Below, piece by piece: positions 53,911 through 63,934 of a stretch of 64,000 nt of DNA. Within the stretch, counting starts at the first letter, position 1; each line of letters starts with the position of its first letter. The notes under the pieces were generated by a model. The model was not told the DNA's origin and did not search any database. It saw only the letters and a program-made list of their open reading frames with translations. The DNA is from JAIEPX01 sp963725255. Lineage in GTDB: Bacteria > Pseudomonadota > Gammaproteobacteria > JAIEPX01. Position numbers and translations under genes: made by a program. The stretch is from positions 62,001-126,000 of the forward strand of contig CAVRXV010000005.1 in the NCBI GenBank assembly GCA_963725255.1, given 5' to 3'.

Positions 53911-55842
53911 GTGGAAGATAAATCTGCTCAGCAAGGAAATAATAAGGGAAAAAGCAAAGAACAGCTTCATATAGAGAAAATTCTTGCTGGATATACGTAC
54001 AATGGATTTAGTAGCCTCTCCGCCAATGTATTGGAACGTGACATCACAACAGGTTTCACAGGTGGTAATAAATTTGTCTATGAATTATTGCAAAATGCAG
54101 ATGATTCGTCAGAAGATGAAAAGAAAGTTCATGTGCTATTTCAGCTCATTACAATAGATAATCAACAATATCTGTTGTTCTCGCATGATGGGAAGCATTT
54201 TTCTAGAAAAAATGTTAAAAAAATCACAAGCTATGCTGATCAAAATGATTCGCAAGATAGTGATGAAGAAGATGCAGCGCAAGCTGAGAAAGATAGTAAA
54301 GAAATCAGTAAGAGCAAAGATAGTAAAAAAGCAGGTTACAAGGGAGTTGGGTTTAAAGCCGTTTTCACTGTCGCGGATTATGTAGTTATTTTTTCGAGAG
54401 GATATCGGTTTAGATTCGATAATAGTTCAAGAGAACAAGCTAACTGGCCCAAAAATAAACCCTATCCTTGGCAAGTTATGCCTATATGGACAGATCCAGA
54501 ATTTTTGCCTGAAGAACTTCGTGGTTGTATGTTAAATGATCGAGTCAATTTTCTGTTTAAAATAGCACCTGGTATCGATATAACAGAATCTTTGGGTTTT
54601 ATCAAAGACAATACACAAATGCTATTATTCCTAAGGAATGTTGATAAAGTTACGATAGCGAGACAAAGTATATTGAGAGGTAAAAATGCCGATGTTAAAA
54701 CAGAGGATATAGTATTAACTAAAAGCCAAAATGGGATTTATGAAATCAAACATTCTGATGATGCATCGAAGAACAGCACGTGGTTGATAAGATCATGGAC
54801 TGAAAAAATAGAACCCACTCTAAAAGAAGAGCTGAAAAGGATGAGCGCCCAAGCTTGTCCAGATAGGCTTAAAAATGCCGATGAGATTGAATTAACTTTT
54901 GCCGCGAGAGTTATTCAAGGGAAGCTTGAGCCTATAAATAACGCGCGTATTTATTGTTATTTGCCGACCCAGATATTATCTGGGCTACCGTTTTTGATAA
55001 ATGCTGATTTTTTATTAGATCCAACGCGAGCATTTGTGATTGATAATAAATGGAATACATTTCTAGTGAAGTTAGTAGCTAGCCTTCAATTTACCTGGCT
55101 CGCTGAATTATCCGACAATGAACAATTTCGGTTGCAAGTGCTCAATATACTGGGGACTTCAGAACTCAAAGTCACTTCGGAAGCATGTTTTAAAGAATTC
55201 AAAACAGAGTATCAAACTGCATCGACGAGTATTGCCTTTATTCCAGGTAAAAGACCCAGAAGTGTTTTATTGTCTTCGCAAGCACTGATTGATGAAACAA
55301 CATTTTATGAAGAATTCCCAGAACTCAATCCAGGTATCGCTGGTAAAGAATTGGTAGAGCCAAAGTTAAGCTCTCAGCAAAAATTAAAACCCTTTAAAAT
55401 AGAAGTTATTCAATATAGGACGCTACTTCCATTATTAAGTCAGCATTGTCGTGAGTCTAATTCTATAGACCTTCATTTCAGAATTATTTCTTTCATTTTT
55501 AAGCACCAGAAAGAGTTCGATCAAAGCCAGTTAAGAAAAGCCGAGTTTTTATTGACTCATACTAATAGAGTTTCGACACCAGAGTTAACGTACTTTAAAC
55601 ATGAGGAAGGCTGTGATCAGTATCCAGGCATTGATCAGCTATGTTTTATTCATCCAGAACTTTTGGAAAAGCTGAGTCGACAAATGCAGAGCTGGCTTTC
55701 CACGTTAGATGTTCAAGAAGCAACACCTGTAAAGCTATTTAAAAAACATGTGTTAAAAGTTATTAACAAAATCAAATTACAGAAAGAAATAGTATGGGCT
55801 ATACTCGATTTATATTTGGATTGTTTTGTGATCATCTATTGA
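53911..55842 (+). CDS. Sacsin-type GHKL ATPase protein, N-terminal part
   Basis: A 643-residue part starting at GTG 53911 (AGGAGG 5 bases upstream). An Hsp90/sacsin-like ATPase domain shows the N-box FVYELLQNADDSSED, the G1 box FSHDGKHFSRKNVKKI and the G2 box GYKGVGFKAVFTVADYV. An acidic insert (SQDSDEEDAAQAEKDS) separates G1 and G2. The frame ends at DLYLDCFVIIY; the homologous continuation DHLLTSSDFEKLKK lies in the next frame. One missing T in the T4 run at 55824-55827 would explain it. The intact gene would encode ~1500 residues. Confidence 0.8.
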   Translation: MEDKSAQQGNNKGKSKEQLHIEKILAGYTYNGFSSLSANVLERDITTGFTGGNKFVYELLQNADDSSEDEKKVHVLFQLITIDNQQYLLFSHDGKHFSRKNVKKITSYADQNDSQDSDEEDAAQAEKDSKEISKSKDSKKAGYKGVGFKAVFTVADYVVIFSRGYRFRFDNSSREQANWPKNKPYPWQVMPIWTDPEFLPEELRGCMLNDRVNFLFKIAPGIDITESLGFIKDNTQMLLFLRNVDKVTIARQSILRGKNADVKTEDIVLTKSQNGIYEIKHSDDASKNSTWLIRSWTEKIEPTLKEELKRMSAQACPDRLKNADEIELTFAARVIQGKLEPINNARIYCYLPTQILSGLPFLINADFLLDPTRAFVIDNKWNTFLVKLVASLQFTWLAELSDNEQFRLQVLNILGTSELKVTSEACFKEFKTEYQTASTSIAFIPGKRPRSVLLSSQALIDETTFYEEFPELNPGIAGKELVEPKLSSQQKLKPFKIEVIQYRTLLPLLSQHCRESNSIDLHFRIISFIFKHQKEFDQSQLRKAEFLLTHTNRVSTPELTYFKHEEGCDQYPGIDQLCFIHPELLEKLSRQMQSWLSTLDVQEATPVKLFKKHVLKVINKIKLQKEIVWAILDLYLDCFVIIY

Positions 55843-58406
55843 CGTCCAGTGACTTTGAGAAACTTAAAAAGTTAAAAGTTTTAACGAAGAATAGAAAACT
55901 GGTTGAACCATGGCAATGTTTTCTTCCGAATTGTTTTTACCCCGTTATTAATCTGGAAGAGTTGGTGCCCGATGCTAGTGTTTATGTCAACGAATCATAC
56001 AGTGACTCCGGAAAAAAAGAGGAGATAGATAAACATGAATTGGAAATGTGGGGTAAATTTTTCTCAAAGATAGGTGTCAATAGAGATATTGTTTTTGAAA
56101 CTCAAGATGTCAAAGTAATTGAAGATAGTAAGCGTATTTGGAAATTTGATTTATATTTACGACACCTTCAGTCTAAAGGGCAGGCAACCACCCAGATTCA
56201 TTCAAATCAGTTTATTCAAAATCTTGTCTATTCTCCGATGATGTTTTTAGTGGAACACATTGATGCGCTACCGTTGTTTTTATCACGTTTGCAATTGCAA
56301 TGGCATATTGTAAATAACGGCCGCCCAATGAGCTATCAAATGAGTAGAACATATAATGAGATTACGGTATCGTATGTTCAATTTATTTTTAGTGCTAATA
56401 ATTGTTTGATGGGTGAAGATGCTATCCTTAGGCCCGCAAATAAATTATTCTCCAGAGAGTTTAAGGATTTAGGTCAATTCGATAATACAATCATGATTGT
56501 TAGTGATCAGTTAAAGTTAAATGATGATCTGCTGCGTTATTGCGGAGTAAATTATGAGCTGAGTTTCGCGCAATGTTTAGCATTGTTGGCTAAATTTGAA
56601 AAAGCTTTAGATATAGAAATAAGTTGTATGAGTATTATTTGGAGACAGCTTTTAATCCTGGAAAAAAAGCTTAGTGTGCATGAGAAAAATCAACTTAAAA
56701 CATTAAATATACGATTCCCTACCCAAACAAACGAATTAAAAACCAAGGCAGATATTAAATGTTTTGCTGTCGAAGGCCGCCCTGCCCCGTTTTCATCATG
56801 TTGGCTTAAACATTATCCAACTTTCACTGATGAAGATATGGAAGCTGTTGCTACGTTATTTGGCATTACGATATTTTCCGAAAATAAACATGAATTAGAT
56901 TTTGGGAAAAATAAGCCTGTAAAAGAAAATGAGACTCACACTTTATTGTTCAAGCCAATTTCTGACACCTCACGATGGACTATACTGGGTATCCTGGTTT
57001 ATTTAGAAGCTAGACATAGGGGGGATAAAAAGTTCGGACCACTATGGACGAGTATTTCAGAAGCTTTTGTGAGACTAGAATTTTATAAAGCTGATAGTAT
57101 CGTATGCAAATACAGTGATCAAAAACAAGCTGAAGAATCACTACAGATTTATCTGGAGAATAGAAAATTCTACTATAAACGTCAATGGCGACATTATAAG
57201 CGAGTTGCTGAGTTTTTTAAGGTATTAGGAACCTATTTAGGATTTTCAAAAGACACCATACAAAAATCGCAAGAACTGTTGTTAATACCATTGAATAAAT
57301 TAGAGAAAAAAATTGTTAAAATGATGCTTCCAATAACCCCACCTTTTGAACAACCTTTTCCTATCATTCAAGCAGATGATCCTCAACCAGTACTCGTTAA
57401 CCCAACACCTAAGAAACACGATGATTTATCTCATCATCCAGAGGATAATATTGCACACAGTGATGAAGAAGGTAGGTCATCTGCTGAAGAATATGTTCAG
57501 GAAGGATCAACCCCTCAGGACTCTTTTGAACTTAACACTCCTCCTAGCACAATCAGTCCTAAGGATACTCCACCGGGAACTCCACTATCAGCTCAACAAC
57601 AACGAGAAAGGAAAAAAGAAAAGCAAGGTGCGCAGGATAAAACTCCTTCTTTAACACTTGTTAGCCCGGCAGGGTTTGATTTTTCAAAATTGCGTAAAAT
57701 TCCTGATGCTGAATTTAAAGTGAAAAAGAAGTCCCCCACGCCTGCAAAAGTCGCTCTGACACTTTTAAAAGATGAAGTTCAGCAAGGAGAAGGTCATAAT
57801 TCAAATATAGGGCCCGCAAGCGCTTCAAATGAATCTAATCCACTTCAAGAGTCCGGTAGTTTTAGAGCAGCTAGCCCTCAACAATCTGCTGGATTATTTT
57901 CTGGTTCGGCGAAACCACAACTAACAACTCAAGATAAAAATAGAATCGGTCGGTGTGGTGAGGAGCTAATTTATTTGGGTCTTCGTGATAAATATTTAAC
58001 TAAATACCCCGGATGTAAAGTTGTCGACGGTAAAAATGGTTTTGAAATTACAGCGCTTCGAGGTGGAAATACAATCACGATAACCGTGATTTGGCATAAT
58101 AAAGATGAAAAAAGAGACGAAGATCGGGACATTACTATTATTAAACCGCCAAATAAACATGATGGCCCTAACTTGACTGAGCAATCTGTTCATCGATATA
58201 TCGAAGTAAAGGCTACAACAACTTCAAAGCAGTCATTTCACTGGACTGCTCGCGAAGTGTCTTTAGCTAAGGTCGAAGGAAATCGGTATAAGCTGATACA
58301 TATCAAAAATATAGATACGGATGATCCAGTTTTTGCAAAAATTCGAAATCCTATTGATAAGCTCGGTAAAGAGTTAGTTGTTGAAGGCTATAAAATAGGA
58401 TTTTAA
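55794..58406 (+). CDS. Sacsin-type protein, C-terminal part with DUF3883 domain
   Basis: An 870-codon frame that overlaps the previous one by 49 bp and continues the same protein. Helical repeats (KLKVLTKNRKLVEPWQCFLP onward) lead to a disordered Pro/Ser/Glu-rich region (about residues 520-700). The C-terminal DUF3883 domain has RCGEELIYLGLRDKYL and RYIEVKATTTSKQSFHW (an E-x-K pattern of restriction-nuclease-like folds), then REVSLAKVEGNRYKLI. ATPase plus DUF3883 proteins are found in defence islands. Independent translation from ATG 55794 has no clear ribosome-binding site. Confidence 0.75.
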   Translation: MGYTRFIFGLFCDHLLTSSDFEKLKKLKVLTKNRKLVEPWQCFLPNCFYPVINLEELVPDASVYVNESYSDSGKKEEIDKHELEMWGKFFSKIGVNRDIVFETQDVKVIEDSKRIWKFDLYLRHLQSKGQATTQIHSNQFIQNLVYSPMMFLVEHIDALPLFLSRLQLQWHIVNNGRPMSYQMSRTYNEITVSYVQFIFSANNCLMGEDAILRPANKLFSREFKDLGQFDNTIMIVSDQLKLNDDLLRYCGVNYELSFAQCLALLAKFEKALDIEISCMSIIWRQLLILEKKLSVHEKNQLKTLNIRFPTQTNELKTKADIKCFAVEGRPAPFSSCWLKHYPTFTDEDMEAVATLFGITIFSENKHELDFGKNKPVKENETHTLLFKPISDTSRWTILGILVYLEARHRGDKKFGPLWTSISEAFVRLEFYKADSIVCKYSDQKQAEESLQIYLENRKFYYKRQWRHYKRVAEFFKVLGTYLGFSKDTIQKSQELLLIPLNKLEKKIVKMMLPITPPFEQPFPIIQADDPQPVLVNPTPKKHDDLSHHPEDNIAHSDEEGRSSAEEYVQEGSTPQDSFELNTPPSTISPKDTPPGTPLSAQQQRERKKEKQGAQDKTPSLTLVSPAGFDFSKLRKIPDAEFKVKKKSPTPAKVALTLLKDEVQQGEGHNSNIGPASASNESNPLQESGSFRAASPQQSAGLFSGSAKPQLTTQDKNRIGRCGEELIYLGLRDKYLTKYPGCKVVDGKNGFEITALRGGNTITITVIWHNKDEKRDEDRDITIIKPPNKHDGPNLTEQSVHRYIEVKATTTSKQSFHWTAREVSLAKVEGNRYKLIHIKNIDTDDPVFAKIRNPIDKLGKELVVEGYKIGF

Positions 58407-58556
58407 CAATAGTTGTTGCTTTTTTTGGAATTTAGTGATAAAGTTCAAAATTCACAAATAAATCGACGGGCACTATCGTGTATTAAGTTCTAATTCTCGC
58501 TTACTATTGTTCTTCACCTAGATTTTTTAACCCTTTTTTGCACCCGGAAGAAAACC

Positions 58557-60311
58557 ATGCGTAATCCCTATTTAAGTTTAATTAGCACCGTTTGGCAGTA
58601 TGGAAAGCGCTGGCGTTCAGCGATTGTCATTAACTATCTTGCATTTATTATTGCTCAGGCTGTATTGAGTTTAAGTCCGTATTCTTTCGGAAAAGCCATC
58701 GATGTATTACAACATTTCAAACCTGATCGTCTCAACGAAGTGATATTTTGGTTGGCTTTAAATGTATTAGTGTTGCTATTATTTTGGATGTTTCATGGCC
58801 CCGCAAGAATTCTTGAACGGAAAGTAGCCCTGAAAATACAGCAATCTTTTCGCCTGGATTTGTATGAGAACATGACACGTCTACCCCTAAAATGGCATCA
58901 AAATCACCATTCTGGGAATACTATTACTCGAGTTAACCGGGCGTCTACGTCTCTCTATCGCTTCGCCGAAAATCAATTCGTCTATATAGAAACAATCGTT
59001 AAGTTTCTGACATCGATCGCATTTTTACTCTGGATTTCATTACCTGTTGGGTTAATGAGTGTATTTTTATCCGTTACGTTATTAACAACGATCCTATTAT
59101 TCGATCGTAAATTAATACCTTTGTATGATGGCGAAAACGAAATTGAAAATCATGTCGGCGCAGTATTGTTCGACTACATTAGCAACATGACCACTGTATT
59201 GACGTTACGATTGGGTGAATTAACTCATGCCAATTTGTTCCAACGATTAATGGCGATTTGGCCTATTTTTAAAAAGGAATCTGTTGTTAACGAAGTGAAA
59301 TGGTTTACTGTTGGTATTCTATTGGCGATTGCGCAAGCCGTGATTTTGATCGGTTATATTATTCATGAGCTCAGTTTTTCTAGCACGATAATGATCGGGG
59401 TTGTTGTGATGATTTTCCGATACCAGTGGGAACTGGGTGCCGTGTTTTTCGAATTAAGCATGCATTATGGTGATATTGTCAAAATGGATACAGATGTAAA
59501 AAGTGTTGATCCCATTCTCGAAGATATCGCGAAATATGCGCATGTTCCACAAGGCGAAGCAACTGCCAAACAATGGCACACCATCGAAATTTCTGATCTC
59601 GCCTACCACCATCATGCGGAAGATGATGGTCGTGAACAAATATTCGAGAATTTAAATTTCAACATAAAGCGTGGAGAAAAAATTGCGCTAATAGGAATGA
59701 GTGGTGGTGGAAAAAGCACATTGCTAAATCTATTATGTGGGCTCTATACACCGCTGCACGTAAAACTTAAGGTTGATGGCTTTGAATTCGATACATTGGA
59801 ACCTTTACAAGCTATCACAACATTAATTCCTCAAGATCCCGAGATTTTTGAAAATACTATTGCGTTCAATATTACAATGGATCTTCCTACAAAACCCGAA
59901 GAAATTCAGCGCGCTATTCAATTGGCAGGTTTTTCAAATGTGCTCGAAAAATTACCGCTGGGTATCGAAACAGACATTCGAGAAAAAGGACTTAATTTTT
60001 CTGTGGGCCAAAAACAACGTCTAGCACTCGCAAGAGGTTTATTCGCTGCTCGATTTAGTTCGTTGATATTAATGGACGAACCAACTTCAAGTGTAGATTT
60101 ACCCACAGAAAAAACAATTCTGTCTGGTGTGATTGATGCATTTCCAGAATCGGCACTCATCGTCTCACTGCATCGTCTGCATCTTCTACCAAAGTTCGAC
60201 ACTATCATCATGTTAAGTCATGGAGAAGTTGTTGCAAGTGGTCCGGTTTCAGAATTACTCAACAAACCTGGTCCTGTGTATGATTTGTGGCAGAATTATC
60301 AGCAAGATTGA
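58557..60311 (+). CDS. ABC transporter, fused permease and ATPase
   Basis: A 584-residue half-transporter. Membrane helices lie at about 20-300. The ATPase domain has Walker A GMSGGGKSTLLNLL, Q-loop TTLIPQDPEIFEN, a divergent signature FSVGQKQRLALARGL (usual LSGGQ) and Walker B LILMDEPTSSVD, with the H-loop VSLHRLHLL. The altered signature is seen in some exporters and may affect activity. The substrate is unknown. It stands alone. Confidence 0.88.
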   Translation: MRNPYLSLISTVWQYGKRWRSAIVINYLAFIIAQAVLSLSPYSFGKAIDVLQHFKPDRLNEVIFWLALNVLVLLLFWMFHGPARILERKVALKIQQSFRLDLYENMTRLPLKWHQNHHSGNTITRVNRASTSLYRFAENQFVYIETIVKFLTSIAFLLWISLPVGLMSVFLSVTLLTTILLFDRKLIPLYDGENEIENHVGAVLFDYISNMTTVLTLRLGELTHANLFQRLMAIWPIFKKESVVNEVKWFTVGILLAIAQAVILIGYIIHELSFSSTIMIGVVVMIFRYQWELGAVFFELSMHYGDIVKMDTDVKSVDPILEDIAKYAHVPQGEATAKQWHTIEISDLAYHHHAEDDGREQIFENLNFNIKRGEKIALIGMSGGGKSTLLNLLCGLYTPLHVKLKVDGFEFDTLEPLQAITTLIPQDPEIFENTIAFNITMDLPTKPEEIQRAIQLAGFSNVLEKLPLGIETDIREKGLNFSVGQKQRLALARGLFAARFSSLILMDEPTSSVDLPTEKTILSGVIDAFPESALIVSLHRLHLLPKFDTIIMLSHGEVVASGPVSELLNKPGPVYDLWQNYQQD

Positions 60312-60403
60312 TTATTATCGACAACACTTTTTTTATGTGAGTTTGACATAGAAAACTGATCCAATAGTGATTGACAATTATTTATATTCATAACTGATCA
60401 TTG

Positions 60404-61141
60404 TTATTTTATACGTTCATGTTCAGAAAATATAGTCGTCAATAAATTGGTTGCGGCTCCACTTAATACAGCTTTATCTCTAAGTTGAGATCGATTTTGA
60501 CAGTTAAATTTACGTCTTAATGAATCAGTGTAATTATTTACAGTTTTAACACTAATTCCTAATTGGTTTGCTATCCACTTGTCAGGTTTACACCTGACAA
60601 CATTAAATAAAACTTGTGATTCACGGAAAGTCAAATCTAAATTATCATAAGAAGTTTTAATTTGATAGCTTATTTGCGTGTTTTTTGAAAGCTCATGTAG
60701 CGACAAGAGTTGATCATCGGTTAGCATTAATAATGCGGAACGAATAATTGGACAATGTGTAGAATCGATGGCGGTACCATATACACCAATCACATTATTT
60801 TTAGTATCGAATAAAGGTGATTTTTTAACATAAAAAAGATTTAATTCACTTTTATTGTTAAAAAACATTTCAATCATGGTCAACGATTTTTTTTGAGAAA
60901 TGACAAAATTGTCATTTTTAATAAACTCATCAGCCATTTCAACGGCTTTGCACTTGTGTTGATAATCTGTAATACCATCGAACGAGACATATGCTGATTT
61001 GTGCCCAAAATCTTTAGCCATTTTTTCATTTATCATTCTAAAAACATGATCGGTGTCTTTCCAGAAATGATAATCAGCAGAAGAGTTGTATATGTTAAGG
61101 GCGTTTCGAACATTTTGCTTGGTAAACATAAACATATCCAC
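60404..61141 (-). CDS. LuxR-type regulator with PAS-like sensor
   Basis: A 245-residue protein. The N-terminal ~150 residues resemble a PAS fold (VIGVYGTAIDSTHCP near its end). The C-terminal GerE/LuxR HTH reads LTFRESQVLFNVVRCKPDKW followed by IANQLGISVKTVNNYTDSLR. There is no receiver domain, so it is not a standard two-component regulator. This architecture is common in Legionella-like bacteria. It is divergent from the large FAD protein gene and may control it. Confidence 0.85.
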   Translation of the reverse strand: MDMFMFTKQNVRNALNIYNSSADYHFWKDTDHVFRMINEKMAKDFGHKSAYVSFDGITDYQHKCKAVEMADEFIKNDNFVISQKKSLTMIEMFFNNKSELNLFYVKKSPLFDTKNNVIGVYGTAIDSTHCPIIRSALLMLTDDQLLSLHELSKNTQISYQIKTSYDNLDLTFRESQVLFNVVRCKPDKWIANQLGISVKTVNNYTDSLRRKFNCQNRSQLRDKAVLSGAATNLLTTIFSEHERIK

Positions 61142-61528
61142 ATATATTGTAAATTGTCAATTTAATATATGCCTAAGTATCTTGTCAATTGTTATTTATA
61201 GGGGGAGTTTTACCTATTGGTTAATTCATGAACAAGATAATAAACTGAGTCAGTGACTTATGGGTTCAGTAGTCAATTAGTGCTATCTTCGGGGAGAAAC
61301 TACCTATTATAAGCATCAAAAATTTATATATAAATAGTATATAAATTTATCTATTATATTAATATCGCGGTATTCCGTTTGTTTTTATATATTGTAATTA
61401 GATTATTCAATATTTTTAGCACCCTATATATTATGCTTCACATTTAATTATTTTATCATCAGCACGCACTGTGGTAACTTGTAGATGCAATATGGAGTTT
61501 ACGTGGGTTTTTATAGGAGGAAAATCAA
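61142..61528. other. AT-rich divergent promoter region with hairpin
   Basis: It contains the inverted repeat AAATTTATATA (61320-61330) and TATATAAATTT (61338-61348), an 11-bp perfect stem with a 7-nt loop, and many possible -10 boxes. It lies between the LuxR gene and the FAD protein gene; TAGGAGG just before 61529 is the latter's ribosome-binding site. Confidence 0.45.
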
Positions 61529-63934
61529 ATGCAAGAGATTAAATCTAATCAAAGTGTAAATTATACACAACTTCCTAATGATGACGATTCGACTATGAAA
61601 AAAGTAGTAATAATGGGTGCAGGAATAGCAGGATGCATGAGCGCATTATCCTTAGCTGAAGACGGCTGGAAAGTTAATCTTTTTGAAAGAGAATCAGACA
61701 CCCTGTCCGGATCATCTGGCAAAACGCCTGGTCGGCTTTCACTAGGATTTCATTATTCAGATAAACCAACAGCAGAGAGAATGTTATTATCTTCCATTGA
61801 ATTTGTAAGATATTTTAAAGATAAATTAGGCCAAAGCCTTTTTGCTATAACAAGCTCTGACAAAACTTTGAGAAATGGCCGCTATTACATAATGAAAAAC
61901 TCAACCTTTAATATAGAAAAAGTTAAATCGGTATACGAGCATCTAAAAGTTGTGTACAAAGATCAATGTGAAAAAAAATACCCATGGCTTGAAGAATTTT
62001 TCGGTAAGCCAGATCAATTCTACGAATGGTTGGATTCAGAGGAGCTGGTTTCAGATCATTCAGTAAAGGATTTGCAAATTAATCTAAAGAATCTTGAGGC
62101 ATGTGTTATAACAAGAGAGAGGCTACTGAACTGGGAAGCAATTCAAATGTATATCAGGAATAAACTCAAGGAACATGTAGAATGCGGACGCATTAAGATA
62201 AGCTATAATGCAACGACAAAATATAGGGTCAAGGATGGAAGTGTGATCGTAGAATGCGACACTGGTAAGGAACATACCGAAATCAAAGCAAATTTCTTAA
62301 TTAACGCTACATGGCATAATTCTGAAGGGCTTGATATTGAGGCTGGTACAATGAAAATATCGGAGCTTAATAGAACTAATAGGCTTAAGGCCATCGTTGA
62401 TATTAAATTACCCAAAGATCTCAGACACATACCCTCAATGTTTTTTTGTTTTGGTGACCATTGTATGTTGTCAAATTTGGGGAATGGATTCGCTAGGATC
62501 ACTTATGCACCTATAACTAATGTAGGTAATTTTGAAGGTGCTAAAGTTAGCGATGAATGTGAAATGTTGCTTCGTGGTAATTATAAAAATGAAAATATGA
62601 AACTTGAAAAAATTCTACCTTATTGTGAATTTCGTGAAAAAAAACTTAAATTGTTCAGTATTCTAATGATACGTTTCTTTAATACAGATTTGAATTTAGG
62701 TTATCTAAAATCTAGATTTAAGAAGCTAAAGGAAAGATTGGAGAAATTAGTACCAAAAAAAGACGGATGTACAGTTTTAAATATCGCAAGCGATAGTTTA
62801 AATAAAGAATTTAAAAATCCACAAGAACTGTATATTATTAGATTTTATATTCAAACAAGATTAATACCAAAGTATATTCGTAAGAAAATAAAGAAAGGAG
62901 ATTATTTTAATAAAAATGAGATTATAAGAGAATATTTTGAAGAATCTATATTAGAAGGCGTTAAAAAATATATACCTGCACTTAAAGGTAGCGAAGTAAT
63001 TAGTGTGAAATTTGGTGTTGTTAAAACCCCCGGAGGTAATATAGATCACAGTAATCCAGAAAGTAATATACACAAACGAGAATCACTTGGAATTAGTATG
63101 CATGAGGATAGCGTCTTGTCAGTAAATGCAATGAAACTCATTGATGGGCCTATAATAGGTAAGCTTGTACGAACTATAATGAATATTGAGCATATGTTAT
63201 CACAGTTTAAATCAGGTGATAATAATGCCTGGATTGGTGAAGCAAGGAAAGAACTAAAATATATTATAAATTGTCAAAATACTGATTTCGATAGATTACT
63301 GAATTTACAAGAGAAAGTTGTACAGAGAGTTAAAGTTTACAGTGAATCAACAGGTGTTATAGTGGAAGTTACACAGACACAAGATAACATTAACGACAAA
63401 AAAAATCAGCCGATATTGAGTGCAAGTAATACTTCATCTAGATTCTTTCATAAAAATGATGAATCTAAACGACGAAGTGATTATGAAGTTAAACTAGAAG
63501 AAATATGCGTGAACTTCAAAGTTTGTATAATTAGACTGATAGAATCATACGATCGTAATGAAAATTTGACGCCAGATCAAAGAAGGTTACATAGAAAGCT
63601 CCGTGAGGCCGATGCAAACTATCGTATTTTCTCGATTGCGCGCGGATATTTAGATGATTGTTTATATAATCTAGTAGAGAAGCAAGATGGAATTAGTAGA
63701 TTTTTCAAGTCCAAACTTTGGGGTAATAGTTTAGAATGGAATATTGTAAAACGAATTTGCGATATGAGTAAAAACGAAGTATATAAGCTGGATTATTATA
63801 AACTACCACCATCACCTCCAAACATTAAGACTAGATACAATATGTACAAATACGCAATTGAATGGTTAAACTATCAGGCCGAAGTAAGAGACCTTCTGGA
63901 GAATCCGCCGCAAACTATCTTCTTTAGCTATTAA
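61529..63934 (+). CDS. Large FAD-dependent oxidoreductase-like protein
   Basis: An 801-residue protein. After a 23-residue polar leader, a Rossmann FAD site reads KKVVIMGAGIAGCMSALSLA (GxGxxG at 30-35), followed by VNLFERES. The DAO-type stretch SGSSGKTPGRLSLGFHYSDK follows, so the first ~330 residues resemble amino-acid-oxidase-like flavoproteins. The C-terminal half (about 400-801) matches no family I know and is helical and charged. The two-part layout suggests an effector or a toxin-like fusion. The substrate is unknown. It is strongly AT-rich. Confidence 0.7.
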   Translation: MQEIKSNQSVNYTQLPNDDDSTMKKVVIMGAGIAGCMSALSLAEDGWKVNLFERESDTLSGSSGKTPGRLSLGFHYSDKPTAERMLLSSIEFVRYFKDKLGQSLFAITSSDKTLRNGRYYIMKNSTFNIEKVKSVYEHLKVVYKDQCEKKYPWLEEFFGKPDQFYEWLDSEELVSDHSVKDLQINLKNLEACVITRERLLNWEAIQMYIRNKLKEHVECGRIKISYNATTKYRVKDGSVIVECDTGKEHTEIKANFLINATWHNSEGLDIEAGTMKISELNRTNRLKAIVDIKLPKDLRHIPSMFFCFGDHCMLSNLGNGFARITYAPITNVGNFEGAKVSDECEMLLRGNYKNENMKLEKILPYCEFREKKLKLFSILMIRFFNTDLNLGYLKSRFKKLKERLEKLVPKKDGCTVLNIASDSLNKEFKNPQELYIIRFYIQTRLIPKYIRKKIKKGDYFNKNEIIREYFEESILEGVKKYIPALKGSEVISVKFGVVKTPGGNIDHSNPESNIHKRESLGISMHEDSVLSVNAMKLIDGPIIGKLVRTIMNIEHMLSQFKSGDNNAWIGEARKELKYIINCQNTDFDRLLNLQEKVVQRVKVYSESTGVIVEVTQTQDNINDKKNQPILSASNTSSRFFHKNDESKRRSDYEVKLEEICVNFKVCIIRLIESYDRNENLTPDQRRLHRKLREADANYRIFSIARGYLDDCLYNLVEKQDGISRFFKSKLWGNSLEWNIVKRICDMSKNEVYKLDYYKLPPSPPNIKTRYNMYKYAIEWLNYQAEVRDLLENPPQTIFFSY

